This document shows positions 56,595 through 63,729 of a stretch of DNA of 64,000 nt, in pieces (position 1 is the first letter of the stretch; the number at the start of each line of letters is the position of its first letter). Origin of the DNA: Nonomuraea indica. Its GTDB lineage: Bacteria > Actinomycetota > Actinomycetes > Streptosporangiales > Streptosporangiaceae. The notes beneath the pieces are model-generated. The model had not been told where the DNA came from, searched no databases, and saw only the letters and a list, made by a program, of their open reading frames with translations. The DNA is taken from contig NZ_KZ559475.1 in assembly GCF_002850745.1 (NCBI RefSeq), positions 92,196 through 156,195 of the forward strand. The letters run 5' to 3'. The position numbers were made by a program, and so were the translations under genes.

Positions 56595-57310
56595 GCGTCT
56601 TCCAGCTCGTGACGGTCCGCCGGAAGCAGTACCTCTACCACGACCAGCGGCCGGCCGGAGGCGTCCCGGACCGCGCCGAAGACAGCCAGCAGGGGCACGT
56701 TCTTGGGCATGCCGAGCTGCTTGGCCTCGGCGGCGGTGGGCATGCGGGCAGTGATCTGCTCCACGATGTGATCGAACCGGACGCCCTTGCGGGACCGCAG
56801 ATGCTGCCGGATGCCCTGAGGCAACGGCTCACCGCTGGTCAGGTCGGTACCCTCCGACAGTTCCAGAGGCAGCCACAGCGACACCAGCTCGCTCGGCTCG
56901 CCCTCGCGGACGACCAGGCGCCGGCGCAGGAACGCCTTGCCCTTGGGCTCGGCCTCCAGTAGCACCGCGACGCGGTTGGGCAGCGCCACGGCGGCGGCCT
57001 CGACCAGTTCGCCGGGCGCGTCGGTCTCCGGGCTGGTCAGGTACGCCTGCCCGGGGCGGTTGGACTCCACCGTCGCCATGGCAGGACGGCCCCGCACGAA
57101 GCGACCCTTGCCCTGCTGCGATTCGATCCAGCCTTGCTCACGCAGCACCCGCAGCGCGGCGACCACGGTGGGCCGGGAGACGCTGAACTCTTGGATGAGC
57201 TGGTGCTCGCTGGGGAGCATGGAGCCGGGCGGGTAGGTTCCCGACTCGATACGCCGTTGAAGGGCCTGCACAAGCTGCGCATACTTCGGCGGCACGGACT
57301 CTAGCGACAT
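56579..57310 (-). CDS. GntR-family repressor of the element (KorSA-like)
   Basis: A 243-residue regulator: GntR winged helix at the N-terminus (LVQALQRRIESGTYPPGSMLPSE, SVSRPTVVAALRVLREQGWI) and a UTRA-type effector domain (about 95-240, FLRRRLVVREGEPSELVSLWLP). In pSAM2 the GntR protein KorSA keeps the element integrated by repressing pra. ATG start; an ACTTGG half-site upstream hints at autoregulation. Confidence 0.88.
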   Translation of the reverse strand: MSLESVPPKYAQLVQALQRRIESGTYPPGSMLPSEHQLIQEFSVSRPTVVAALRVLREQGWIESQQGKGRFVRGRPAMATVESNRPGQAYLTSPETDAPGELVEAAAVALPNRVAVLLEAEPKGKAFLRRRLVVREGEPSELVSLWLPLELSEGTDLTSGEPLPQGIRQHLRSRKGVRFDHIVEQITARMPTAAEAKQLGMPKNVPLLAVFGAVRDASGRPLVVVEVLLPADRHELEDAYPVR

Positions 57311-57562
57311 TTTGACCGTCCAGCACCCGACAGGTTGTTTTACCAAGTTTGAGCGTATCCTGGCCGAGCCCGCTCGTCCACACCAATCCACAGGCCCGAA
57401 GCAGAAAGGCCCGGCAGACGGTCGACGGAGGGCGCGGGGGCGACCCTCCCAGGGCGTGGACTCGACCGCCCGCCGGGCAGAGGAAGACGCGACGAGACAG
57501 GGAAAGATCCACCCGTCCCCCTCCAGAAACGGGAGCCGTCACCGCCCCGCCGCGCCCGCCTG

Positions 57563-57844
57563 CTACTTGGCGACGTAGGCCGCCAAGACGTCCGCCGCTC
57601 CCTCCACGTCATCCACCGGATGCCGCCTCTCCGCGTGCTGCCACGAGTAGTACGCGCCGCCGTACCCGACGAACACCCACACTGGCAGCCCCGGCTCCGG
57701 CCGATGCACCATCAACGCGCTGTTGTTGTCGCGCAGCTCGGCGTTGACACCACGCGTCGCCAGCCGATCGCGCAGGCGGATCAGTGCGTTCGCCTCCTCC
57801 AGCTGTCCGAGGCCAGCCATGGCCGCCTGCATGACGGAGTTCAT
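57563..57844 (-). CDS. Small hypothetical protein of the element
   Basis: A 93-residue protein: helical MNSVMQAAMAGLGQLEEANALIRLRDRL, then a beta-rich part with RPEPGLPVWVFVGYGGAYYSW. The ATG at 57844 follows AGGGAG and overlaps the preceding stop (ATGA). Small proteins of this type recur in AICEs; function unknown. Confidence 0.72.
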   Translation of the reverse strand: MNSVMQAAMAGLGQLEEANALIRLRDRLATRGVNAELRDNNSALMVHRPEPGLPVWVFVGYGGAYYSWQHAERRHPVDDVEGAADVLAAYVAK

Positions 57845-58035
57845 TTCCCGCTCCCTTCGGCCCGGCCGCTTCCGAGGCAGTCGAGACACCGCCGTTCCCC
57901 CCTTGGACTCTCGTCGTCATCGCTGTTGCCGATGAGGAGTGCGCGGCGTGAGTCGCGCAGCTTGATTCCGCGTCCCCGGCATGCGGGGCAGGGCGTGGTC
58001 TCGCTGGTCTCGTCTGGCCGGGTCACCGTCGCCAT
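57841..58035 (-). CDS. Small zinc-finger-like protein of the element
   Basis: A 64-residue protein with CPACRGRG and CLDCLGSG knuckles, like half of a DnaJ-type zinc finger. Coupled to the next gene by an ATGA overlap. Divergent from the XRE-TPR regulator at 58192. Confidence 0.72.
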   Translation of the reverse strand: MATVTRPDETSETTPCPACRGRGIKLRDSRRALLIGNSDDDESPRGERRCLDCLGSGRAEGSGK

Positions 58036-58191
58036 CTCCTCGATTCATCCGGCGTTCCCTCTGCCGGGAGGCCGCTTCACGTACCGTGTTGGTTGATGGC
58101 AAGTCCACCGTCAAAAGGAGTTACGCAGGACCCCCGAACGGCTCCCCTCTAATCCCCCTCTTGAGCCCCCAGCCGGGAGGAAGGCCCATAG

Positions 58192-59487
58192 ATGCCCGAG
58201 AACATTCCCAATGTCCAACTACGCGCTTGGCGCAACGAACACCAGCTCACCCGCGCGGAAATGGCCGACCGAATCAACAGCACACAAATCGGCATTTCGG
58301 AACGCCTCACCTGCGACGAGGAGCGCATCCGACGCTGGGAAGCCGGTGAAGTGCGCTGGCCACGCTCGCCATACCGGCTGGCACTGATGCAGTTGACCGG
58401 GTTGCAGCCGGAGGCATTGGGGTTCTCGCAGAACAAGCAGTCGGGCAGCCGCCTCATCGAAGCATCGGCCATCCTGCCGATGGACGCCCTACGGGCCGAG
58501 GCCGACCTGTACGGCACCATGGAACTCGCCCAGCAGCTCCAAGCATCCGACGTTGGAACCGGCACCTTGGAAGCGCTCGCCGAGGCCGTCGATCTTCTCT
58601 GCCGTGCCTACCCGGTCGTGCCGGCCGCGACGCTACGAGATCGCACACAGAAGCGCCTCGCCCAAATCAACCGGCTGCTTGCTGGGCGGCGCCTCTCCCT
58701 TGACCAGCACCGCGAGCTGCTGGTCATCACAGGCTGGCTGACTGCCTTGCTCGGCTGCGTGCACTACGACCTGGGAGAGCGAGAGGAAGCCGAGACCGCC
58801 CGCCGAGCCGCCTTCGAGATGGGCCGCCAGGTCGGACACGGCGAACTCATGGGGTGGGCACACGAGATGTCAGCCTGGTTCGCCCTGGTCGAAGGCCGCT
58901 ACGAAGATGTGGTGACGGCCGCCCGTATGGGCCAGGCCGTCGCCGGCCAGACCAGCGCCATGGTCCAACTCACCTTGCAAGAAGCCCGCGGCCTCGCACG
59001 CATTGGCGACCGCCGCGAGGCAGATCGCGCACTGACCCGCGGCGCCGACGTCCTCGGCCGCCTGCCCATGCCCGATAACCCCGATCACCACTTCGTGTTC
59101 GACCACGCCAAATGGGTCTTCTACGCAGCCACCTGCTACACCTGGCTCGCCGACGACGCCCGCGCCGAGGAACACGCTCGTGAGACGATCCAGATGCACA
59201 CCAGGCCTGACGGCACGTCCAACGCCCCCATGCGAGTCGCCGACGCCCGCATAGATCTCGGCATCGTCCATGCTCGCCGTGGAGACCTGGACGCCGCCGT
59301 GGCCGAAGGTGTGGTTGCGCTTGACATCGACCGGCGATCACTTACGGACTTGGTTAATCGCGCTGCGGATCTCGACCGCGTACTGCGCCAGAATTATCCA
59401 CGCGAGATTTTGGCTGAGCAATTCCATGAACGGTTTCTACAGGCTCGACGTGCACTCGATTATCGACGCCCTGATCTTCTGCCTTAA
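58192..59487 (+). CDS. XRE-family regulator with TPR-like C-terminus
   Basis: A 431-residue protein: N-terminal helix-turn-helix (QLRAWRNEHQLTRAEMADRIN, DEERIRRWEAGEVRWP) followed by about 330 residues of TPR-like helices (YDLGEREEAETARRAAFEM, LVEGRYEDVVTAARMG, HARRGDLDAAVAEG). Proteins of this design in actinomycete elements bind peptides or small signals and control transfer or cargo. ATG 8 bases after GGGAGGAAGG. Convergent with the exonuclease gene. Confidence 0.83.
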   Translation: MPENIPNVQLRAWRNEHQLTRAEMADRINSTQIGISERLTCDEERIRRWEAGEVRWPRSPYRLALMQLTGLQPEALGFSQNKQSGSRLIEASAILPMDALRAEADLYGTMELAQQLQASDVGTGTLEALAEAVDLLCRAYPVVPAATLRDRTQKRLAQINRLLAGRRLSLDQHRELLVITGWLTALLGCVHYDLGEREEAETARRAAFEMGRQVGHGELMGWAHEMSAWFALVEGRYEDVVTAARMGQAVAGQTSAMVQLTLQEARGLARIGDRREADRALTRGADVLGRLPMPDNPDHHFVFDHAKWVFYAATCYTWLADDARAEEHARETIQMHTRPDGTSNAPMRVADARIDLGIVHARRGDLDAAVAEGVVALDIDRRSLTDLVNRAADLDRVLRQNYPREILAEQFHERFLQARRALDYRRPDLLP

Positions 59488-59565
59488 ATCGACTATGGCT
59501 CGCCTCTAGGAGAGGGCTAAACTATCATGTTGCCGTGATGCTGATGGCTCGACCGTCACTGAAGA

Positions 59566-60189
59566 TCAGTGAGCAAATATATCTCTTATGCCTTTGAGTT
59601 CGAGCTGAACCTGTATTGGTAAAAAGGCCATGCATTTTCTATAAACCTGCGATAGGCCCTTGGTGTCTAGGTGTGAGCCCAGCACCTTCCACAAGTCAAG
59701 TAGATGTCGCACGTCTTGAACGGCGTATTCGAGCTGCTCTGCGCTTAGAGAGGGTGTGAGCCAGTTACTCGTTTGCTGCGACTTGTCGATTGTGATCCCT
59801 AGATGTCGTTTAAGTAGGGGCTTTAGGCTGTGTTGAGACCTCTCGATTTCGGGCTCTATCAGGCGCGAAGCCACCTTTGTGCATATTATGGTCTGAGGGT
59901 GCGCGGTCCAATGCCATACGAGGAACCGCAGGTCAAAGGGGGCGTGGTGGAAGACTTTGGCAATGGCCTCATCTTCCAATATCTCAATAAAGGTCTTGGG
60001 GGGGGTTTGGGGTATCTTTAACACAATGGCGCCGATGGCGGGAGAATATAGCTGTATGGTGGCTATTCTTTCGCTCCTCCAGTCTAGGCCGGAGGTCTCG
60101 ATGTCGCAGGCTACTATGCCTGTATGGCGTAGTACTGGAACAATGCCAGGTGGCACATCTCCCTCTAGAATGACGGCTTGTGTCAACAT
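59566..60189 (-). CDS. 3'-5' exonuclease, DEDDy (RNase D/DnaQ-like) family
   Basis: A 207-residue exonuclease with all catalytic residues: D29 and E31 in CDIETSGLD, D86 in HHAPFDLRFL, Y155 and D159 in YAVQDVRHLLDLW, i.e. DEDDy as in RNase D and WRN. No HRDC domain, so shorter than RNase D. ATG after AGGAGG, 8 bases behind the upstream membrane-protein gene: a two-gene operon. AT-rich relative to the chromosome and containing a rare TTA codon (60019-60021), signs of transfer. A nucleic-acid-degrading effector is plausible. Confidence 0.87.
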   Translation of the reverse strand: MLTQAVILEGDVPPGIVPVLRHTGIVACDIETSGLDWRSERIATIQLYSPAIGAIVLKIPQTPPKTFIEILEDEAIAKVFHHAPFDLRFLVWHWTAHPQTIICTKVASRLIEPEIERSQHSLKPLLKRHLGITIDKSQQTSNWLTPSLSAEQLEYAVQDVRHLLDLWKVLGSHLDTKGLSQVYRKCMAFLPIQVQLELKGIRDIFAH

Positions 60190-60197
60190 GAGTCCTC

Positions 60198-61022
60198 CTA
60201 GTTTGCCAGCTTGCTCTGCTCCTCTATCGCCTTCAGTTCCTCGCGTACGAACTGATAAAGGCTTCCCCCGTCGCGGCATACGAGTGTGGGGACTTGGGAC
60301 CGCTTTCGGCTGTGCGAATAGAGGGTAAGGATTGCTGTTTTGTCGAAGCGATAGCAACTGAAGACGACATCTCCAGTCCGATAATATACTTCGATCTTGG
60401 CGCCGCCTGGCTTCTGTAGCTTGGCGAACTCCCGTCGGCTCTCTTTTATGGCCGCAACTAGGTCTGAGTATTCCATAGAGAAGCGGTCGGCTAGATGTTT
60501 GATAGTTTCCGAATCGGCAGGGTCGGGCAGATAGATGCGAATTCGAGCGTCCGATCGATTGGACAGACTGGTTAGTCGGGATATTTGAGCGTTTCGCCAT
60601 GTGCGTCCATACGCAACAAAGACGTCCAGCTTGCGAACGTTTCGGAAGAGGTCCTCCCAGTCAGGGTCTTCCACGTAGTTCGTACCTATGCGTACGAGCC
60701 CGGCCGCCTCAACCTCGGTTGCTGATCTCGCAGTCTCCAGGATCTCCCGAGAGAACGCACGTCTCCCCCATAGATCCCAAACGAGCGCAAGGCCGACAGA
60801 AACGATGAAGGCAGAACCCAGATTGTTAAGAAGGGCCTTTGCACCCTCCCATGGAAGGTTGAGGCCGCCGAAGTAGAGCATGACTAGCCCCACAACGGCC
60901 ACCAGGACCGCTATAAGTACGGTCTTGGTCGTGGTGAGCTGCCGGTAAGGCTTGTCGCTAGATGACCTCTTGATGACGGCCTCCGTCTCCATGGTCAGCA
61001 CGGTATGCTTCGCGACTGACAT
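60198..61022 (-). CDS. Two-TM membrane protein with cytoplasmic PLD-like domain
   Basis: A 274-residue protein: two transmembrane helices (about 33-52 and 62-84), then a soluble domain (about 100-265) with LDVFVAYGRTWRNAQ, ARIRIYLPDPADSETIKHL and VVFSCYRFDKTAILTLYSH. The last two resemble the DUF5919/phospholipase-D-like fold but lack HxK motifs, so enzymatic activity is doubtful; a sensor role fits better. Clearly AT-rich compared with neighbours. Upstream partner of the exonuclease. ATG at 61022; an internal Met at residue 11 is possible. Confidence 0.75.
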   Translation of the reverse strand: MSVAKHTVLTMETEAVIKRSSSDKPYRQLTTTKTVLIAVLVAVVGLVMLYFGGLNLPWEGAKALLNNLGSAFIVSVGLALVWDLWGRRAFSREILETARSATEVEAAGLVRIGTNYVEDPDWEDLFRNVRKLDVFVAYGRTWRNAQISRLTSLSNRSDARIRIYLPDPADSETIKHLADRFSMEYSDLVAAIKESRREFAKLQKPGGAKIEVYYRTGDVVFSCYRFDKTAILTLYSHSRKRSQVPTLVCRDGGSLYQFVREELKAIEEQSKLAN

Positions 61023-61287
61023 TTTTGGCCTCGGTCCCCCGAGGACTGCCTGTAGCGAACTTGGCACTCCCGGCATACTGCGGCAACCTACTTCTAGAGG
61101 TAGATCCCATACGTTGCCGAATTGTGCTTATGAGGATCAAGGGCGGCGCTCCGCGCCGCCGGCGCGGCCCTGCGCTCGGCCGCACGCTGCGCGTGCGGCC
61201 TGGGGGCCGTTCTCGCGCGCGGCCGTGCTCGGGCCGCGCTGGGCACGGGGTATACCGGCCGATCCTCGCAGCGGATAGCTTCGCAAG

Positions 61288-61419
61288 GTGGATGATGATC
61301 TCTCAGGCAGGCCAGTGACCGACGTCGAGATCGCTCTCGGGGTCGGTCTCATGGTGTTGATCCTCCTGCTGCCCACCATCATCTGGCTTGCCATGGTGTT
61401 GCTGCGCCGCCGTAGATAG
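61288..61419 (+). CDS. Small single-pass membrane protein
   Basis: A possible 43-residue peptide: MDDDLSGRPVTDVEIALG, then one hydrophobic helix (VGLMVLILLLPTIIWLAMVLL) and an RRRR end. The positive-inside C-terminus is typical of real small membrane proteins. An internal GTG at 61315 would give 34 residues. Weak ribosome site, so moderate support only. The 265 bases before it (61023-61287) hold GC-rich short palindromes and no gene. Confidence 0.45.
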   Translation: MDDDLSGRPVTDVEIALGVGLMVLILLLPTIIWLAMVLLRRRR

Positions 61420-61488
61420 AGCCTCCGGCGGGGGCCTCGGCTCCGGGATGATCGCGACGAACGCTCGGGTGGTCAGTGGCGGGCGTGG

Positions 61489-61638
61489 CCGATCTTCCCT
61501 TCTGCCTCGTCCCAGGCGGAGCCCAGCAGACCAAGGGCCACGGGTCAAGGGTGGAGCTCCCCACTGGAAGAACGACCCTTGACCCGTGGCCCTTGGCCCG
61601 CTGCCTTCCAGGTGGGACGAGGCAGACGGGAAGATCGG
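61489..61638. repeat. 150-nt inverted repeat (64-nt arms) near attR
   Basis: Arms 61489-61552 and 61575-61638 around a 22-nt loop. The innermost 22 bases are perfect (CCAAGGGCCACGGGTCAAGG core). Then come 16 half-matched bases, a perfect 14 (TCTGCCTCGTCCCA), one mismatch and a perfect 11: 55 of 64 paired. The remainder of 61420-61856 carries the direct-repeat sites and no gene. Confidence 0.9.
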
Positions 61639-61667
61639 GTGGGGGAGGCGTGTACGTCCGTACGGGC

Positions 61668-61689
61668 GTGCCATACGCGTGCCATTCAC
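61668..61689. repeat. Degenerate 11-bp repeat pair, candidate arm site
   Basis: GTGCCATACGC followed by GTGCCATTCAC, two variants of the GTGCCATTAGC unit seen at 50916 and 61757. Confidence 0.6.
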
Positions 61690-61756
61690 CGGCCCTGGTG
61701 CGATGAGGAAGCCCTGATCAGGCGGCATGATGACGTGGGGGAGAAGCATGATCGCC

Positions 61757-61778
61757 GTGCCATTAGCGTGCCATTAGG
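61757..61778. repeat. Tandem 11-bp direct repeat, candidate integrase arm site (right)
   Basis: GTGCCATTAGC followed by GTGCCATTAGG, 79 bases before attR. 21 bases are identical to the left site. Confidence 0.8.
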
Positions 61779-61856
61779 TCCGGTGGGAGCCTGGCGGGTG
61801 GCGGTGATCGCGTTGCAGTGGCCCAGGTCGGGCGGCGTGACGGGCGGATCTTGGCT

Positions 61857-61902
61857 CCTTACAAGCGAGGGGTCACTGATTCGAACCCAGTACCGCCCAC
61901 CT
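61857..61902 (+). other. attR: duplicate of the tRNA-Val 3' end
   Basis: 46-bp match to 50830-50875 with one difference (A at 61879). It lacks the acceptor 5' half, D-arm and 5' anticodon stem, so it is not a tRNA gene. Confidence 0.9.
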
Positions 61903-61910
61903 CGTAGAAC

Positions 61911-61940
61911 AGCCCCGTTTCCGACCATGGAAACGGGGCT
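61911..61940 (+). terminator. Terminator copy beyond attR
   Basis: 12-bp stem AGCCCCGTTTCC/GGAAACGGGGCT, loop GACCAT. Presumably the tRNA's original chromosomal terminator, displaced by the insertion. Confidence 0.8.
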
Positions 61941-61946
61941 TCGTGT

Positions 61947-62246
61947 CGTCTCTGCTGGGATGGCGTCCGTACGGACTTCGGCGCGGGAGTTGGGTGGGCC
62001 GGAGTCCTGCGAGGCCGGTGGTTCCGAGGCTGTGGGACGGTGAGCGCGGTTCGGCGGCCCGGGCGTGGAGAAGGTCCGCGGGTCGGGAGGTCGTCGAGGG
62101 CGCAGCTCCTGTCCACCCCCTTTGGGACAAGATTCATGGTTTTGGGACAAGATCCACAAATGCCGATCTTTCTAGATCAACAAGCTGTAGCGTGGGGCCA
62201 TCCGTACGGGCGGCGCGTGCGCCGCCCATTGAGGAACGACGATGTC
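61947..62246. other. Gene-free stretch beyond the element
   Basis: 300 bases between attR and the secreted-protein gene. TTTTGGGACAAGATCC appears at about 62139-62154 beside a shorter TTTGGGACAAGATTC at about 62120, a small direct repeat. No gene seen. Confidence 0.4.
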
Positions 62247-62519
62247 ATGCGACAGAAAGCCGCACGTTTCGGCGTGACACTGGCCATGGCCGGCACTCTC
62301 GCCGCCGGTGCCCTCGCCGCCGCTCCGGCCGGCGCCACGACGACGGCCGGCACCACGGCTTCGGCCAGTGCCACGGCCGCGGGCTGGTTCCCGTACCAGG
62401 GCTTCCGGACGCTGACGAACTGCGTCAAGGCGGGGACGGCCAAGCTCGTCATGGAGAACTACAAGGAGTACGACTGCCGCTGGGACAGCCCGTACTACAT
62501 GCTCTGGCTGAGGAAGTAG
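62247..62519 (+). CDS. Small secreted protein
   Basis: A 90-residue protein with a clear Sec signal peptide (MRQKAARFGVTLAMAGTLAAGALAAAPAGA, split by charge and core) and a mature part of about 60 residues with two Cys likely forming a disulfide (TNCVKAGT..., YDCRWDSPYY). Aromatic-rich end. ATG at 62247 after GAGGAACG. Unknown family. Confidence 0.75.
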   Translation: MRQKAARFGVTLAMAGTLAAGALAAAPAGATTTAGTTASASATAAGWFPYQGFRTLTNCVKAGTAKLVMENYKEYDCRWDSPYYMLWLRK

Positions 62520-62710
62520 TCGCGGGCGGGCGCGGTCAGGAGTTCCGATCGGTGGGCCGGCATACAAGAGCTGGGCGCCGTACTCGGTCGCGCCCGACCT
62601 CGATGCCGAGTGTCTGAGGCTCGCATGCGGAGGTCGAACCCCGGTGACCGGAGCCGGTCCGCGGATGTCCGGGCTCTCTCTTCGCGCTCGTGCACTGCCG
62701 CTCGGCCCGT

Positions 62711-63655
62711 TCAGGCTTTCCCCCGGGCCGGTGCGGCCGGCCTCATCGTGGGATGTGGCGAACCCGGCTGGGGTGGCGCCGGGAACAGGGCACGGAAGTT
62801 GTGGACCAGCGGGTTCGGGTCGCCCGTGCGCCAGGTCACGTCCAGCGTGACCACCCGGGTCGGCGGTGCGAGCGGGCGGAACACCACGTCGCCGTGCCGC
62901 AGCCGAGCCACCGACTCGGGCACGATGGACACGCCCGTCCCCGCCGCCACCAACCCCACGATGGTCTGCATCTGCACGGCCTCCTGCACGATCGTCGGCT
63001 CGAACCCCGCCGCCAGGGCGACGGAGGTGATCCGGTCGTACAGAGCGGGTCCGTGCCGCCTCGGGAACATGACGAACGGCTCTCCGGCGAGGGCGGCGAC
63101 CGGGAGCGTCCCCCGCGTGGCGAGCGGGTGGTCGGCCGGCAGGGCGGCGAGGAGCAGTTCGCGGGCCACGGTGCGCGTGGTGAGCACCTCTGCGGCGGGG
63201 CCGGCGAGCGGAGCATGCAGGAGGCCCACGTCGAGCAGCCCCTGCCGGAGTTCCTCGGCCTGTTGCGCGGTCGGCAGCTCGCGCAGCTCGACCTGGACGC
63301 CCGGATAGCGGCTGCGGAAGCGGCGCAGCACCCTCGGCAGCGTGATGTTCGTGGCCGACCCCACGAACCCGACCACCAGCCGGCCCGCCTCTCCTCTGCC
63401 CACCCGGCGGGCCGATTCGGTGGCGAGGGCCGCGTGGGCCAGGCTCATGCGGGCCTCGGCGACGAAGGCCTCTCCCGCCGGGGTGAGGCGTACCTGCCTG
63501 GTCGTGCGCTCGAACAGGCGCACGCCCAGCTCCTCCTCCAGCTTGCCGATCTGCTGGCTGAACGGCGGTTGACGCACGCCCTCCCGGAGCGCGGCCCGGC
63601 CGAAGTTCAGCTCCTCGGCGAGCGCCACCGCGTAGCGCAGCTGTCGCAGATTCAT
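62711..63655 (-). CDS. LysR-family transcriptional regulator
   Basis: A 314-residue LTTR: N-terminal winged HTH (MNLRQLRYAVALAEELNFGRAALREGVRQPPFSQQIGKLE, conserved throughout) and a periplasmic-binding-like effector domain from about 90 (GRLVVGFVGSATNITLP). In place of the usual Ser it has QPPFSQQI, a common variant. Diverges from the gene at 63730, its probable target, with a LysR-like site between. Confidence 0.9.
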   Translation of the reverse strand: MNLRQLRYAVALAEELNFGRAALREGVRQPPFSQQIGKLEEELGVRLFERTTRQVRLTPAGEAFVAEARMSLAHAALATESARRVGRGEAGRLVVGFVGSATNITLPRVLRRFRSRYPGVQVELRELPTAQQAEELRQGLLDVGLLHAPLAGPAAEVLTTRTVARELLLAALPADHPLATRGTLPVAALAGEPFVMFPRRHGPALYDRITSVALAAGFEPTIVQEAVQMQTIVGLVAAGTGVSIVPESVARLRHGDVVFRPLAPPTRVVTLDVTWRTGDPNPLVHNFRALFPAPPQPGSPHPTMRPAAPARGKA

Positions 63656-63661
63656 ATGTCA

Positions 63662-63675
63662 TCGATATTAATCGA
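63662..63675. promoter_or_regulatory. LysR-type operator between divergent genes
   Basis: TCGAT-ATTA-ATCGA inverted repeat, matching the T-N11-A style, 7 bases from the LysR start. Confidence 0.6.
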
Positions 63676-63729
63676 CTCCCATATCGCTCTGATCGGCCCG
63701 TAATCGACGGTGACGGCGAGGGTGGGTTC

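Larger units (their letters stand above)
50830..61902. mobile_element. Actinomycete integrative and conjugative element (AICE, pSAM2 type) in tRNA-Val
   Basis: An 11.1-kb element bounded by 46-bp direct repeats of the tRNA-Val 3' end (50830-50875 and 61857-61902, one mismatch). Gene order int (-), rep (-), small gene, FtsK/Tra (-), small genes, GntR repressor and regulators is that of pSAM2-like AICEs, which excise, replicate by rolling circle and transfer double-stranded DNA. No xis gene is visible between rep and int, where it is often found. Integrase and Rep reading frames are broken, so this copy may be immobile. Confidence 0.9.

Noticed and set aside
61857..61930. Second tRNA-Val gene
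   Set aside because: Only the 3' half is present; the acceptor 5' strand and D-arm are missing, so it is an attachment site.
61859..62137. Minus-strand 92-residue open frame at attR
   Set aside because: Its end is a translation of the tRNA remnant (FESVTPRL type), a frequent false gene at tRNA attachment sites.
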